Origin: Asterella californica
Taxonomy: Eukaryota; Streptophyta; Marchantiopsida; Marchantiales; Aytoniaceae
Direction: 5' to 3'
Assembly (NCBI GenBank): GCA_036924285.1
Contig: JAYKYS010000006.1
Coordinates: 27,688,001 to 27,752,000, forward strand
DNA: 64,000 nucleotides
A program made the translations under genes and the position numbers. Positions 31,651-44,660 of the stretch are shown one piece after another. Below the pieces are notes generated by a model that did no database searches, was not told the DNA's origin, and saw nothing but the letters and a program-made list of their open reading frames with translations. Numbering within the stretch: the first letter of the stretch is position 1; each line of letters begins with the position of its first letter.

Positions 31651-33808
31651 GAACGAGAGAACTAAGGGAAAACTTATCTTGCTAGGCACCGTAAGGAAGT
31701 GTACCCTGCTGCAGGTGTCGGGCATCGAGACCATCTCGTCGGTTTTCCCGTCTCAACACGACCGAACGTCCAGCTCGTCGTACCCGAAATACTAACAGCA
31801 GGTTGCAGCCATTCTGCTCCTCAACGTGTCCGATCAACTTAGAAGCTGCATGTTCTCGGCCGCTTCCCCTGCGCAAACGCAAACGCAGAGAGGAGAAATG
31901 AACAGAGCAGTAAACGAGCAGCAGATTGCCACAATCACGCGGAGAATTGGCCGCATGATTCTCGTGGAGTATTATTTCTCCTCTATGTGTCAGATTCCCC
32001 TCCATGACCACACGAGAAAAATGACAGAGTGAAAGAAGAAACGAGAACTGTCGCTAACGTCAGCAATCAAAACGACATGGCGAAAGTGCGAAGGAAGAAA
32101 CGAGAAGTCCCGCCCGTGGCAGCAAGAAAAACTGACGTCATCCCGTCAGTTTTCTGAATTGAGACGACGGAAAGGGTACCTCGTCGTATCTCATCAACCT
32201 GCTGTTGTTGGCTGCTTCTCCTCACAGAGCAGAAAGCAACAGAGCACCACAAGCACAAAATCATCTCTCCTCCACGACGAGATGACAAAAAGAAGACGAG
32301 AAAACTACAAAACAAGCAAAAACATCACTCTTCCTTCCTGCACGTGATCCTCGTTAGTCCTAGACTGACAAAACTCTCCTGCGAAGAACCTCACTACGAC
32401 ACAGAAGCAAAAAAAAAGAATGCTCTCGCTGCGTGCGGTTGTAATCAGTCCCCAATGATTCCGAGAGCTCGCTACACAACTGCGATCTCCTTCCGTGCGA
32501 AAGCAGTAGCACATGTACCTAACTATATCAAACTCTCGACTTCACGTCTACAACGCCTACTTCCCGCTGGAGACGTTACATCAAAGATGGTACAGCGGCC
32601 TCCCGCTCTATCCTGCATTTCAATTTTCCTTCCAGAAACCGTTGTTTGTCTTCTTCCTCCGTTCTCTTCTTCAGGACGTTTTTATGTATATTCATGTTGT
32701 GCAAGGGTTGCAGAAAGCCCCATAGTGAAAGTGGTCTAAAAACATATCAAAACCATATACTCGCATTAGGGGATTAAAGGCATAAAGTTTATGGTTTATG
32801 TATAAGGTGGTATTAAAGTGTGATTAAGTTAAAGGATATAAGAAACACACTAAACCTCTACAATAACTCTACGGAAATAATTTGTGTATGTTCTGTGAAA
32901 TATTTGATCCCGTAAGACTTTTATAACTCATTTTAATTCTTATAAAATCTTCGTTTCTCGCTTTTCTCTACATGAAACGCAAATATTCCGGGGCATGATT
33001 CTGATATATTCTACTTGTTAGTGGTAGAGAAACATTCACAAAACTGTCACAATATCTTGTTTCCTCCTCATAGTTTTCCATGAACCACTTCTGGTATCAA
33101 TGTCAGGAATCGAAATGCTGTAAACATAAATATTCTAAACTTCGATAATTGTATAGTTATTATCATATTCAATCAAAATTTATAATATGTAGATTTATGA
33201 TTACGAAATGACTATCTATTGAAGGGGAAATCAAGAAAAATGTAATACCTAAAAGCACGTAGCGTTGAAGAAGAATCTTTTAGATAGAACCTCTTTACTT
33301 CAACCGGCAAGGTCCACCACAGAGAAAGGAAAATGAGTAAAAAAATGACTTTATAGGTTAGGCCCGAAGGATGGTGCGGCATAATGTTTATTTATTCACG
33401 CGCGGAAATGAGATCCGCGGGTTTTCATGCGGTGAAACGCCGCATACCACCCTTTTACGTCATGATACTTGTCTATTGAAATCTGCCTATGATTTGTCAG
33501 GACTCAGTGGGAGCGAGAGAAAACCTAACCCCAAGTTACGTTACCTAACTGTTACGTTTTTGCTGGATGAAATTCTTTTCCACAAGAATATTGCCTGTCC
33601 TTCATGACTGAAAAGGACAGCTCTCTGGGTCGGCCGATATTTGGGAGGCACACTCATGAGGACTGCAGGAAAAATGCTGGAGTTCTGCAGAAGTGAAATG
33701 CGGTACAGTTCTGTTTCATCATGCTGCTTTGTATAATACAATATTTCTTTCTCTTCAATTTACAATAGCTTTATTTTTAGGTTTACACCAAGAAAAATAA
33801 GGACTTAT
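31651..33808. other. gene-free DNA beside the HUH relic
   Basis: No gene recognised. 31660-32330 is less AT-rich and could hold more of the HUH element (5' leader) on the minus strand, but I see no motif. 32344-32739 is open without a domain. Confidence 0.45.
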
Positions 33809-35440
33809 TAGGGGTGTCAAAGTTTGAATATTTGTTAAAATTCTTAAGCCGCAGTGGTCCACAAGGCCACGGCAGTAATCCTGAAGGTTACCTCCTGAGA
33901 CAGCCATGAAGGAAATTGTAACTGTTTTCTCATTTCTGCTGTAAACACATTTCTTTGGTGATGTACTCGTAAAAGAGTTTTACGGTCGAAAAAATAAAAT
34001 TCAACACAAAGTTGACCGTTAGTTAAATCATGACGGATCGTGATTTGTTTACAAATTATCTTCATCCCGGCATTAGTGAATCTTCTGTGTTAACTTGGAC
34101 ATCCCCTATTATTCTCACCCCAATCGTCGATCTTTTCCTCGTTCTCTACTGCATCACAAGTATCAGTCTCTTTTCTGTTTCCTCCTTGGTTAAGGAGTAA
34201 GATATTATGAATATAATAGGGTGGAAACAGCACCCTTGAAAACATTCACAGTGTGTTTGCTGCACACACACACACATATATATATGTGTAGCTGCAGAAG
34301 CTGACCGGTAGGTGAGGTCATAACTTCATATACAGAGTTGTTGCTCTTGAGGAATCGGGGAGCGATCTTAAACTCAGTGGCGCATACAAACATCGTCCTC
34401 AGAAGATGTTTGGAGAGAGAGACTATTCGGCCTTGAGTCCATGCGAGAAGCAATAACTTATTTATCCCTTTGCATGAGAATATTCCCTGCAGTTAATATA
34501 CTTCCCTTTCCACCTTGGAGTCGGAGGTGTGAGGAGACAACCGTTCGATCATCATCTTCATGCAGTTTATTCCATTTCCTTTAATACGACTTGGACGTCG
34601 GAGGTTTCGTATCACGTTGCTTCACCGGTTCCATGTTTCCACGTAATTTCTCTAAAGTGGTTCTTGTCCAGAACCCAGTTGAATAGGTTTCAAACATTTG
34701 GGTCTGTAATATACGGACGGACTCTGTGCGAAGGTTCATCGCAACCATCCACTGACTGACGGTAGACATGAATAGACGAGTCTGTGAAGCATATCGACGG
34801 AATTTTTATTTTCGTTTTGTAAAATTAAAATCAACGTAATCGATTACAACACGGATTTAACGGCTCAGTCCGTGATTGAACGACAGACACTCTTGAAAAT
34901 TTTCCGTCTAACTAGATCGTAAACTCCGTCTCGAGTCATTACGAAAAACCTATGATTCACCACGAGCCTATGTTTGAAACCTTTAATATAACCGAGAGAA
35001 GTGTACACCATCCACCACCATACCCTCTACTCTTCCTCGATAGAAAAACATTAGATTGTGTCAAAATTAAGAATTTTCTGAAAGATTCTAGACCCGCGCA
35101 AGTGAGTTATGACTTCGTCCAGATCTCGGTCAGTGTTTCATGCGAACACTTCCAAAATTACCTGCAAGAAAACTCCACGAGTTTTTCTTTAACAATTCTT
35201 TATTCGTTTTACCCGGTCTTTTACAATGGATTCTTCACTGCTTTGAGTAATTACTTTCAGTTTACAAACTGAAAACATCAATGATAAAATAATGATGTTC
35301 AATCACAGATGCAATCTAGAATGAATAGCGCTTATATACAAAATTATATCTAGAATGAATTACGCTTATATATGACAATTCTACGTCCAGTTATCTCCCT
35401 CCCGTTGAAGAACATTTCCTCTAAACTTTGACATCCCCTA
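33809..35440. mobile_element. TIR-bounded element(s), same ends as at 12 kb
   Basis: The left end TAGGGGTGTCAAAGTTT (33809-33825) faces two right ends: AACTTGGACATCCCCTA (34092-34108) and AAACTTTGACATCCCCTA (35423-35440). The short pair would make a 300-bp MITE, the long pair a 1.6-kb element. No transposase is readable inside. A CA/TA microsatellite (about 34263-34287) lies within. Confidence 0.55.
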
Positions 35441-36149
35441 TTACTTCGTAGTTTAGGGCACTAATCATTTCATTATCCTTGCTGCATTATCAAAGGTAAC
35501 CGTGTTTTGAAGTCTGGACAAATTAGCGGTGTCGCCTAACTTAAATGTAGCAGTGGAACGATACGTAGACAGCACACAGTTGGTTAATAACTCAAATAGC
35601 TCAAAAGAATCACTGTGGACTCCATTGAGGTGAGTCTCCACTAAGTATGGCACCCATTTTATAGTCCAGCTAATCTAGCCAGTAAACGAAGCAGCCAGCC
35701 GCCCGGCAGTCAGCCGACCCCGTACTGTACTCTAATTCCGTAAGTAGAATATGGATGCTGCTGCGCAAAGGCTGTAGCGCTGCCAAACGGGCCGGAGCCA
35801 TCCGCTTGTTAGGCAAGAGTTGGCCCTAGTTTTGTCGGTTCTGAATTCTTGTCAGTTTCTGGAGGAGTGACTCCTACTTCCGGAAGCTACCACGGTACTA
35901 CATCACAGCCCAGGCTTCCGGGCCAAGCCCAGTAAGCCTACCGTAGTGCTTGCTTAATCAGCACCCGAGTAGAGATGATCGAAAACTCTAAGTACTTAGC
36001 CAGAGATCAGTACTGTAAGTAAGCTCTAAGAGAGTAAAGCAGTACTGCTACTAGTACTAAGTGGTTGATTACTAGGTCATCGGGCCAGCGGTTGGAAACA
36101 ATCCGGAATTTAATTCGAGAATATTAGTCCCTAAGCTGAAGGAGCTGCT
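35441..36149. other. region upstream of the TBC gene
   Basis: No coding signal. It presumably includes the promoter of the TBC gene, but I find no convincing TATA box. Confidence 0.45.
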
Positions 36150-36652
36150 TTGGTTGGTCCCTCCTAGACGAGACGGGAAAGAGAGCGCGGAGGCGAAGAG
36201 AGGAGTGGCAGTTCTCGAGGAAAGCAGAGGGTTCAAAGGAAGGAACTGGGGAGAGACGCTGGCTGCTGACAGATACGCAGGCCAGACCAGATCAATCCAG
36301 ACAGACAAACAGGCAGTCAGACAAAAGAGACTTGCGCCGGAGAGAGAGAGCGAGCGAGAGAGAGAGAGAGTGGAACTGTGGAACAGAACAGGGAGAGCGA
36401 GAGAAGAGAGACTGAGAAACCTGGGCAAGGAGGAAGGGAGGGCTGAGTGACTGAGAAAGCGTTGAAGGATCGAACGCGTAGTGAGTGCACTAGTTGCGCG
36501 GGGATTTGAGAAGAGTGCAGAGGAGGAGGTGGAGTAGTAGTGCTGGTGGTTGTGGAGGTAGCGTGAGCGTGGAATTTGCTAAGAGGCAATGGTGAAGTTT
36601 TGACTTGGAGGTGAACGTGGCGAACAAATGATGGAAGAATAGATGTTTCAAG
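36150..36652 (+). promoter_or_regulatory. purine-rich 5' leader of the TBC gene
   Basis: Strongly G/A-rich on the plus strand, with a GA/CGA run at about 36341-36371. This is typical of plant 5' leaders and GAGA-type promoter elements. Upstream ATGs occur close to the start, including a tiny frame ATGATGGAAGAATAG at about 36628-36642 and an out-of-frame ATG at 36643, so translation may be damped by uORFs. The exact transcription start is unknown. Confidence 0.5.
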
Positions 36653-39600
36653 ATGTCGGCGCTGGGGAGGTTGGGCCGGCGTGTTTCGGAGGATCTCGAT
36701 GGCCATTACACCATCCGTCCAGATGTGCCCGAGGCGCCTCCCAGTCGTTTCCGCCCCAAGGTTCGTGATCGGACTGCTCACAGGACTGGATTTGGTTGCC
36801 GCGCCTAGTGGAAGCGTTGGTTTCCTTCCAGTTGATTGATATGCTCTGTTTTTCTGATTTGGATTGCGAACGAGGTTGAGAAAGATGATGCACACTGTGG
36901 GCTGGTTTGTAGCGCCTGCATTTTCACATGCTTGCCTGGTCTACCGTAATTTTACTCCGTCAGCTGATTGGTTCAGCGTGATTGTGATCCCGCTCTTTCG
37001 TGGATCGTCGATTGTGTCTTTTGCTTGGTAACTTTGGAAAATGTCCTGCTGGAGTACAGCCTAGTGCTCAAATTTGAATTGGGGACTATCCCGTGGAAAT
37101 GAGTTGAAAACTTATGATAATCTTTTCCACATTGTGACGCAGCTTGGGAAGAGGTTGAGTCCCAGAGCTTGGCATGCCGCATTTAATAAGTCAAATCAGC
37201 TTGACCTGGCGAAAGTGATCACTCGTATTCAAAGAGGGGTGAGAATCCTTCACGACAATTATTGTTTCGTTAGTGATTGCACACTTCTCTCTAGAAGCTG
37301 CCTTTCCAATCTTCCAATTCCGCTCATCTTGGCGGACGAGGCCAGGAGATTTGCCGGATCACTTGGAATTTCTAGTCAGCTCTGAAGACGAGCTGATCTC
37401 CGATAAGGAGATCAGTGATATGAGACTAACTTCTGGAATAGGATAATTTCAGATCAGTACATTGTAGTACTAAGATGTGTGCTTGGCTAATGGGGGTCTC
37501 TCTTAGCCATGCTTGACGCCAGTGGCGAATGAGCATCACTCTTTCCTCCCGTGGACATGATATGGAGCTTAATCCAAGATGACTGAGCAATGTAATTATC
37601 TCATGGTGCAATTACATCGCTCAATGTCCATGACTTCGAGCCCATCCAAGTTGCGTGTTTGAATTCGCACGATGAATTTAAGTTGTGGAACGCCAGGTCA
37701 GAAGATCCTGGAAATGACTTTTTGATGTTGTTGTCTCCTAACAATATGTGGATGTGTAAACGCAGGGTATTGATCCGTCAATAAGGGCTGAAGTATGGGA
37801 ATTTTTGTTAGGAGCTTTCCCGCCTGATAGTACGAACGAGGCGCGTACTGCTCTACGTTTGCAACGCAGGTGCTTCCCATACTTTGCTCCCCCCGGTATG
37901 GTTCGATGTCCATCCAATTAGTGTTAGACGACAGGGGACGTCTCTCTATGGATCATGTCCTAGTCGTGTCGCACTGAACTACGTCGGTTCAGAGTAGCAG
38001 TTAAATCAAAGACAGTGGAATCTGCTTCTTACAGTCATTGAGTTGTGAATGCAGGAAAGAGTATGCTAAACTCAAGGAGACATGCCAGGACATGGATTCC
38101 GCTGTTGGTAGTGGTGAAGTCGTGACTCTGCCTCGCATTGAAGAGGAAGAAGTGAAGGCTAGGAACGGTGAAGGCGTAAGGAGGAGACAGACAAGGAAAC
38201 ATAGGTTCGTTCCGCAAACTGATTCTCTGTATTTTGAGTCTCTCTGAATCACATTGTCCACACGCTTTGGAATATAGGTTGGAAACCTTGTTACTGCTGT
38301 CGTTTCCTCTATCCCAGAACTGATTCCTGTGCTCGAGCTCACACCTAGAAGACGTTTTAGATAACCGATCAGAATAGAACGAGTAAGAGAGAAGAACATA
38401 CGGATCCATTTATTTGCGGAACAGAGATTGAGGTTAGCATGTTTGTTAGGTTTAGCCTCTTACAGTACACAGTGTAGCGTGCTGAGTTTGGTCATCGAGG
38501 TCATTTTAGTGGCAGGGGTTTAATTAATCGGGGGCCTCGGTCTACTGTCACATGGCACAGAGATGACGAGTCAGGCTCTTCCGATTTAGAACAGACGAAC
38601 GGGAACGGAAACGCAGCTGTTGAGGATAATGTGAAAAAGTGGAAGCTGATCTTACATCAAATAGGTATGCGTTGCGGTGCTCTGTTTCCGAGTTCCATCT
38701 TGAAATTGTTCTTGTGGAGTTGCTGGAGGAGATGTTGACTTTAGGTTTGATCATACTGTAAGTCTGACCTAGCTGAATGATCTTGTTCGTGCTAAGTGAA
38801 CTACAAACGAGTTATATATTTGCCTCGTGTACTTGGTCAATTTCAATCATCCGGCGATTTTTGGACAGGTTTGGATGTCGTGCGAACTGACAGAATGTTA
38901 CAGTTCTACGAAGTACCTCAAAATCAAGCAAGACTCTGGGATATATTGGCCTTATATGCATGGTATGACCCAGAGATTGGGTACTGTCAAGGTGAGTCCA
39001 CTTTCTCCTTCTGCGTGCAAGTTATACATCACTAGGCTAGAAAAGCTTCCTTGCTTCAATCGTTGTTAACTTTCGGTTAGTCTTTGTTTGCTCACTTTGG
39101 AGAGGTTTCCGTAGGTAAGTACAAGTTTCAGACCTTTTGAACGCTGTCTGAATTCATTTCCAGGTATGAGTGACCTCTGCTCGCCATTGGTAGTTTTATA
39201 CACGGATGATGCAGACGCATTTTGGGTGTTCGAACGGATTATGTCGCGCGTGGTATGTTTGTGTCCGGTTACGCTTCAAATTCAAGTCTTAGGGCCTTGC
39301 ATATAATCGTTTGTCTATGATTCGTGTTTGTTAGTTGAGGAAGGATCTCTTATCTTTTCTTTTGTTCTCTGGAACAGCGGGCGAATTTTTTGTGTACAGA
39401 AAAAGCAGTGGGTGTGCAGAAACAGCTGGAGAACTTAGCATCTATTATGAAGGTCATGGATCCGAAACTTCATCAGCATCTCGGTAAGGGTCTGATCTAC
39501 AGTTCGGAAGGTCTTTAATGCCCTTTGTACAATTTAGACCAATCTCCTTCGATGCTTCCACGAGTGACCGATGTACAATCTTTTATCCGGTGAACGTTTA

Positions 39601-40618
39601 CGTAATAAGAGTTTGAAGAACCAAAAGCTAATTTTGGTTTCGTGGAGAAGATGAAGGACTGAAACGTGCAACGTTGAAGATAAGGATTGTCTGTATGGTC
39701 AACCCGCATAGACTTGTCGCGAATTTTAGTGATGTTATGCTAATGTTATGTGTGGCAACAGAACAACTTGGTGGGGGGAATTACATTTTCTCATTTCGAA
39801 TGGTTATGGTCCTGTTTCGCCGGGAGTTCTCTTTTGCAGACACTCTTTACTTATGGGAGGTGAGTATAACACCGGCATATCTTTCCGCTTTCCTTGAACG
39901 TAGCTTTTGCACAGTGAAGTAATTTTGGATTGGGTTTACCTAGGTTCCCGGGACTGCTGGAGAGTTCCTGAGATGCCACTTACGACTGAAGCATATGGCT
40001 GCAGATGATGTGGGCGTCAGAGTTCGTTCCAGCCTCGCCCAGAGACTGGAAATCTAGCAAGACTTACAGCTGGAGTGGAAAATTTGGTAAACAACTACTG
40101 AAAATTGGGACAACGAAAGATCCGGGCAGCAAGGCTCCGATGGCAGTGTTTTGCATGGGTGCTATATTTGAAATGCAACGGACGAGACTCCTGAAGGAGA
40201 CTCAAGGCCTTGATGATGTTGTGAAGGTAAGGCCTTGAGGTTCTGATTAGCTCATCTAAAGGCGTTGGATGCCTCGAGGAAAACACTTCGTAATGTAACG
40301 GATGTCATCGGTTCGGCTAGAATTCAAGCTCTCTACATCTGTCAGTCTTTCTTCCAGGATTTGTCTCGTGGTGCTTAAACGATCCCACTGGATCGTTTCC
40401 TTTTTGGGTTTGATTTCAGATTTTTAACATTTAATGCGTGTCACGTTGTACAGCTTCTGAATGAGATCACAGGCAAAGTCGACCCGAAGGTGGCGTGCAA
40501 GAAGGCCGTTAAGTTACACAGGGCGTACTTACATAAGGTACGGCGTGTTAACAGTCGTATGCGGCAGCTTCCCTTTAGCAAGAAGCACTGTTTTCAGCAA
40601 TGCTACGATGCAGTCTAG
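36653..40618 (+). CDS. TBC-domain Rab GTPase-activating protein
   Basis: Eleven exons join without a frame break: 36653-36760, 37143-37238, 37766-37869, 38055-38204, 38561-38664, 38869-38991, 39164-39252, 39378-39483, 39762-39859, 40005-40226 and 40454-40618. All junctions are GT-AG. The product is 454 residues. It begins MSALGRLGRRVSEDL and soon has the plant-type PSRFRPK and LSPRAWHAAF motifs. The TBC domain follows: GIDPSIRAEVWEFLLG (about 69-84), then IGLDVVR, where I-x-x-D-x-x-R carries the arginine finger (Arg 193, 38883-38885), and GYCQG with the glutamine finger (YCQ, residues 226-228, 38982-38990). ARLWDILALYAWYDPEIG and ENLASIMKVMDPKLHQHL are typical. Both catalytic residues are kept, so it should speed GTP hydrolysis on a Rab in membrane traffic. 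The start is the ATG that leads into the conserved motif; an earlier ATG is out of frame. The last exon may instead be spliced at 40537, giving another C-terminus. I do not know which Rab it serves. Confidence 0.9.
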
Positions 40619-42189
40619 ATCTCAGCTCTGCCGGAGTACTAAGACCTTTCTTACATGATGCAGATGGGTAAAGTAACGTAGTTAATTCATCTAAATAGAT
40701 GTTGCAGTGGAGCTTCTATTGGTGGGACAATCGGGCAGCTGCTGGAGAGTCCGTTTGTTTGCTTGCTTTAAAGCCGGGATGCAAAAGAAGCGACTTTTGG
40801 AAGCATGTTGATCGCTCATTGGAACGAAACAATTGCCTGTCGCAGCATATGTTACGAGTGATCGCTACAATGCCAAGTCGTTTTGTCCTTGGCCGGCCTG
40901 AAATATCTCGATAAAGGCATCGAAGTTCAAGTAACTCCTGTATAGCCTACATAGCTGTAGGGCAGGAGACAAGAAAATTTTTGTATATCAAAATCTGCTG
41001 GTTTAGGTTCATCGCAATGGTTAGCCTCTCACCGGCCCATTTGTATTAATTATCAGATAGTTTAGTGTGTACAGCATTTTCTTGAGCTGTCTTCCTCTGC
41101 TATTGAACAGTCAAACTGAAAAAGATCACATATTTGGAAGCTCATGGACCGGAAATTTTCGAAGAAAATGATTTTCGAAGAAAATAAATTCTTTCTACTC
41201 TTGGGTCAACCCTACTGATCATCTTTTCCTCCACAGAGTTGTATTGCTTTTGCACACCTTGTTACAACACGCATGCGGCTCAAACAACGAAGAGTTTAGG
41301 CCCCGGTTAACCAAGCGATACAGCTCCGTGATCTCATGGACCATGTAGCAGCTGTTCTGCTGTTAAATTTGGAATCATGCTATGGCCCATATCGAAGGTT
41401 CTCCAGCAGTTAGTTGGCGATGGAAAGCTACTTTCCTTATCCTACTCGAGAGCCGATCCTGGTGCATGCAGGTATCCACAGTTCACAAGCATGCACATCA
41501 ACCTTGTTCCACGCCCCGTCGCCACCAATCTGAAGCCTCAGTAGAACCGGTAACAATATGCTTACTTCATAGATAGAGCAATTCATGGAGTTGACCCTTT
41601 AGATTAACTCGTTGAGAATTCCTCGGAAAATAACTCTCTCGGGAATGAGATATAACCGACATTAACAGATGCTAGATTCGTCCCTCTCTGCCGCTTGTTA
41701 ATTAGTTTTGAATGGCGTAGCATTTGTGGGAACTTGATTCCAGAGGCAGTGGGGCTTGGTCTTGGCCGGGAGCAGTGCTCTTACAACGACCGAGCCATCT
41801 TGTCTGAGGATTCGACCCCACGACCACCTCCCCATGCTGGTGTGGGTAAGGCCTGGTTCAGTCGACTTGATGAGTAAAACTTTGAAGTGGAAAATGGAAA
41901 AGAGAAAACGAACCAAGATCAGATAAACAATATCGTCACACGATTCAGAGTAGAGAAGGTAAGCACCTTCAGTTACAATGGCTGGCTAACTAGGCACTCA
42001 GAGGCGGAGCTGAATCTCATTCAACGTAAAGTTGTTCACTAGTACGTCCGGCGTTGGAAGCGAGCGAGGGAGAGGATATGTCGTCCAGAGAAAGAGAGAA
42101 GCGGTGCTGCCGCTAAATCTCGCATCCGCTGCTGTCGACGTTGTGTTCACAGCTCTATTCGACGTTTCCCTGGGAGTAAATTCAAAAGC
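40619..42189. other. 3' region of the TBC gene and 5' leader of the next gene
   Basis: The TBC 3' UTR begins here. 40699-40914 is open after an acceptor-like TTGCAG and could be an alternative last exon, but it has no domain. A tRNA-like sequence lies at 41735-41880. Purine-rich sequence at about 42055-42110 looks like the leader of the gene starting at 42190. Confidence 0.5.
41735..41880. mobile_element. tRNA-like SINE remnant (strand uncertain)
   Basis: On the minus strand ATGGCTCGGTCGTTGTAAGAGC looks like an A box with tRNA D-arm. On the plus strand GGATTCGACCCC looks like a B box. The two boxes are therefore in opposite orientation, which does not fit an intact tRNA. Possibly a rearranged SINE. 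Confidence 0.35.
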
Positions 42190-43735
42190 ATGGCGAGTTT
42201 AAATTTGCGGATATCGAACTCTCTTTCTTTGATAAGCGGGAGAGCCGATTCGAGCAGCAGGTCGGCCCGTTCGTCTTCATGTTTGTCGTTCTGCAGTTCT
42301 CCACAGAGTCCTGAAGTTTCACATATTCGCCACCGGGAATGGCAAGCCGGGGGGCTAGTTAGTTGGGGAGCTCTCTCCCCTGATCGGATGTGGGAGAATG
42401 CGAGAAGTTATCAAGTCCCTTGTTCATCTCTTCCTGCGGGGAGTACTGAGGAGGATGAAAAGGCGGAGTCAGAGTACCTGGATGAACTTCGAGTTCCGCA
42501 AGCTTGGGTGGATCCTGATGTCGCCGCAAGGGTACTTGAATTCCCTCCCTGTACTGAATTTGCTGATGCTACCTTTCATCACTCTGTGTCCGTTTTACAG
42601 ATTCAGAATTTCAGGATGCATTTCCGCAGTTGTGGTCTCGAGGTCAAAGAACAGCTATGTCGAATGTAGCTCTTGGACAAAGCGAAGAGAAAGTCCTGTA
42701 GATTGCTTGAAAACACTATTGTTCTTTGATGAACATGTGAAATTACTTACAATCAAATCAGCTTGGTAACGCCACAGGTAAGGGTACAAACCTCGAGGCA
42801 CTATGAGACGTTAGGTTTTCTCTAGTAATATCGAATGGCTCACCGTAAGCCGCTTTTTCTTCGTACCTGTTAATGTTGTTACTCCTTCAATTCAGGGGTT
42901 CAGTGTTTAGTGTCGTCTCGAAAAGGCCAAGGTGATTGTTTAAGAGACAAGTACGGTTGGCATTAGCATATGTTTAGGTTATCCTTTAGTGGAATCAAGA
43001 CTCATGATTCTGTTTCTGTACTCTGCCTTGTACAGCAGCATTTAGTTTAGTTCAGTACCAGTACGACAGCCTTTAATTCTGCTTGGACCGACAATTGTAT
43101 GACCTCAGTTCAAGATAACTTACTGCTCCTGTGCAAGAGGCTTTCGTTGGAATCAGGATAATAATAACGAGCGAAGTCGTGGATAAAAAAGAGAGAAGAG
43201 GAAAAGAATGTAACGTTTTAGGCATTTATAATCGGAAAGGAAGAGACGAGCCTCTTTGGCCGTTTGATCTGCTATTGCAGGATAATTCAGGTTGATTAAT
43301 AGTAACAAACGGATTCGTTTCCTCGTTGAGTTATCGTAAGGGGGATGCCACTTGATTTCAGGCATGGCAATGTCGCTCTCCTCATCCTTGCTTCGCGCAT
43401 GCTTTTTGATTGCAATACTGACCTGCACTCACCGTATAACTTCTTGTCTCCAGGAAGCGGAATGGCTAAGAGTTGCGCTGCACCAATGGCTCGACGAGGA
43501 GTTTTGTCCAGAGCCTGCAAACCAAGAAATCAGCAAGCGCTGTTCGAAGGCTTTTTATTATTGCCTACTAGAACAACAACTAGATGTGGGTGATATACTT
43601 ATGCAAATGGTTCGTGTACTTGAGACTTTCTCCTTCAAGGAGAGCTTCCACGGATCTTTCTCGTCTGCCAATGCCGCAATTGATCTTATAACGAAGCGTA
43701 TGAGAAGCATATCTTTGGACGACACATCACCGTAG
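42190..43735 (+). CDS. conserved plant protein of unknown function, probably plastid-targeted
   Basis: Two exons, 42190-42531 (114 codons) and 43454-43735, joined in phase 0 across a GT-AG intron of 922 bp, give 207 residues. The first 45 or so residues (MASLNLRISNSLSLISGRAD, then many Ser/Arg) are rich in Ser and Arg with almost no acidic residues, as in a chloroplast transit peptide. An acidic linker (STEEDEKAESEYLDELRVP) leads across the splice site into a compact helical domain: EAEWLRVALHQWLDEEFCPE, then KRCSKAFYYCLLEQQLDVGD and SFKESFHGSFSSANAAIDLI. I recognise this domain as one shared by plant and algal proteins of unknown role, from memory rather than a search. No membrane segment or catalytic motif. 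An extra exon inside the intron (e.g. near 42600) cannot be ruled out. Confidence 0.75.
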
Positions 43736-44386
43736 GTTAGCTTCAAATGAATGTACAGCTTCGAACTAATGGTGTAGACGGAGGAGCTGAACATGCATGT
43801 TCTCGAGGTAACACTGCCCACCGAATACACTGTACTCGTATACTTGAGTTTGTGCATATGCTTGCAATACAAAACGGTGAGAGAAGTTGCTCATGGAAAC
43901 TTTTTATATTTGAAAGATTTCTCTAAATTTTCGTAACTCTTGGAATTTGTGTACAAGAGATTGCTTACATCTTGAGAAGAATAGTACAAATCATCTTTTT
44001 AGTGCTATTCATCCTTCTTCTTTTCTACTCGACTCTGTAGATATGGATAGAGATGATTGTCATGGTTGAAAGGATAAGGAATGAGCACCATAGAAACCTC
44101 AACTTTCTAAGTGTTTGATCGAGATCTTTTTTTAACATTGAAAACATATTGGAACAAAATGACATCAGAAGTAATTGATATGGTGTGACAAAGCTATACT
44201 ATTCTGCAACAATATGAGTATATGAAAAAACTCAGAGCATGATGTACTCTTGATCACAATATGAGTAAAGATTTTCCTACAACTTGCTGCGTACAAAGAC
44301 TCTTTCACTTCTGCATTCTGAATTGAAAACGAATAGATTTAAACTTAGATTGAAGAGAACTATCATTATGTTACCTTATTTTTTTA
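43736..44386. other. 3' flank of the plastid-protein gene
   Basis: No gene recognised. It should contain the 3' UTR; the sequence is AT-rich. Confidence 0.5.
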
Positions 44387-44660
44387 CGGATCGCACTAAG
44401 TACAAGAGGATTGCACTAAGTACAAGAGTTTACGAATCGCACTGAATTGCATTGAGTACAAGAAGAACGCATTGAATACAAGAGAACATCACATTGAGTA
44501 CAAGAGGATTGCACTAAGTACAAGAGAATTTCAGCTTATTCTCTTACGGATCAGATTGAGTACAAGAAGATCGTATTAAGTCGAAGAGAACATCGTGTAA
44601 CAAAGACCCTTATGGAGTACAAGAGCTTATTCTCTTATAGATCGCACTGAAGGATTGAGT
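44387..44660. repeat. minisatellite, unit about 20-25 bp
   Basis: Repeated (A/G)ATCGCACTAAGTACAAGAG-like units, diverged, alternating with a longer phrase CTTATTCTCTTA(C/T)(G/A)GATC that recurs near 44370, 44534 and 44627. No coding signal. Confidence 0.85.

Noticed and set aside
32344..32739. 131-codon open frame as a gene
   Set aside because: No domain, a second frame overlaps it, and its composition is not gene-like.
36072..36895. Minus-strand open frames over the TBC 5' leader (up to 192 codons)
   Set aside because: They are antisense to a purine-rich leader and the first exon; Ser/Leu/Pro-rich low-complexity peptides are expected from that.
41735..41880. A functional tRNA gene
   Set aside because: The A-box-like and B-box-like parts are on opposite strands and no cloverleaf closes.
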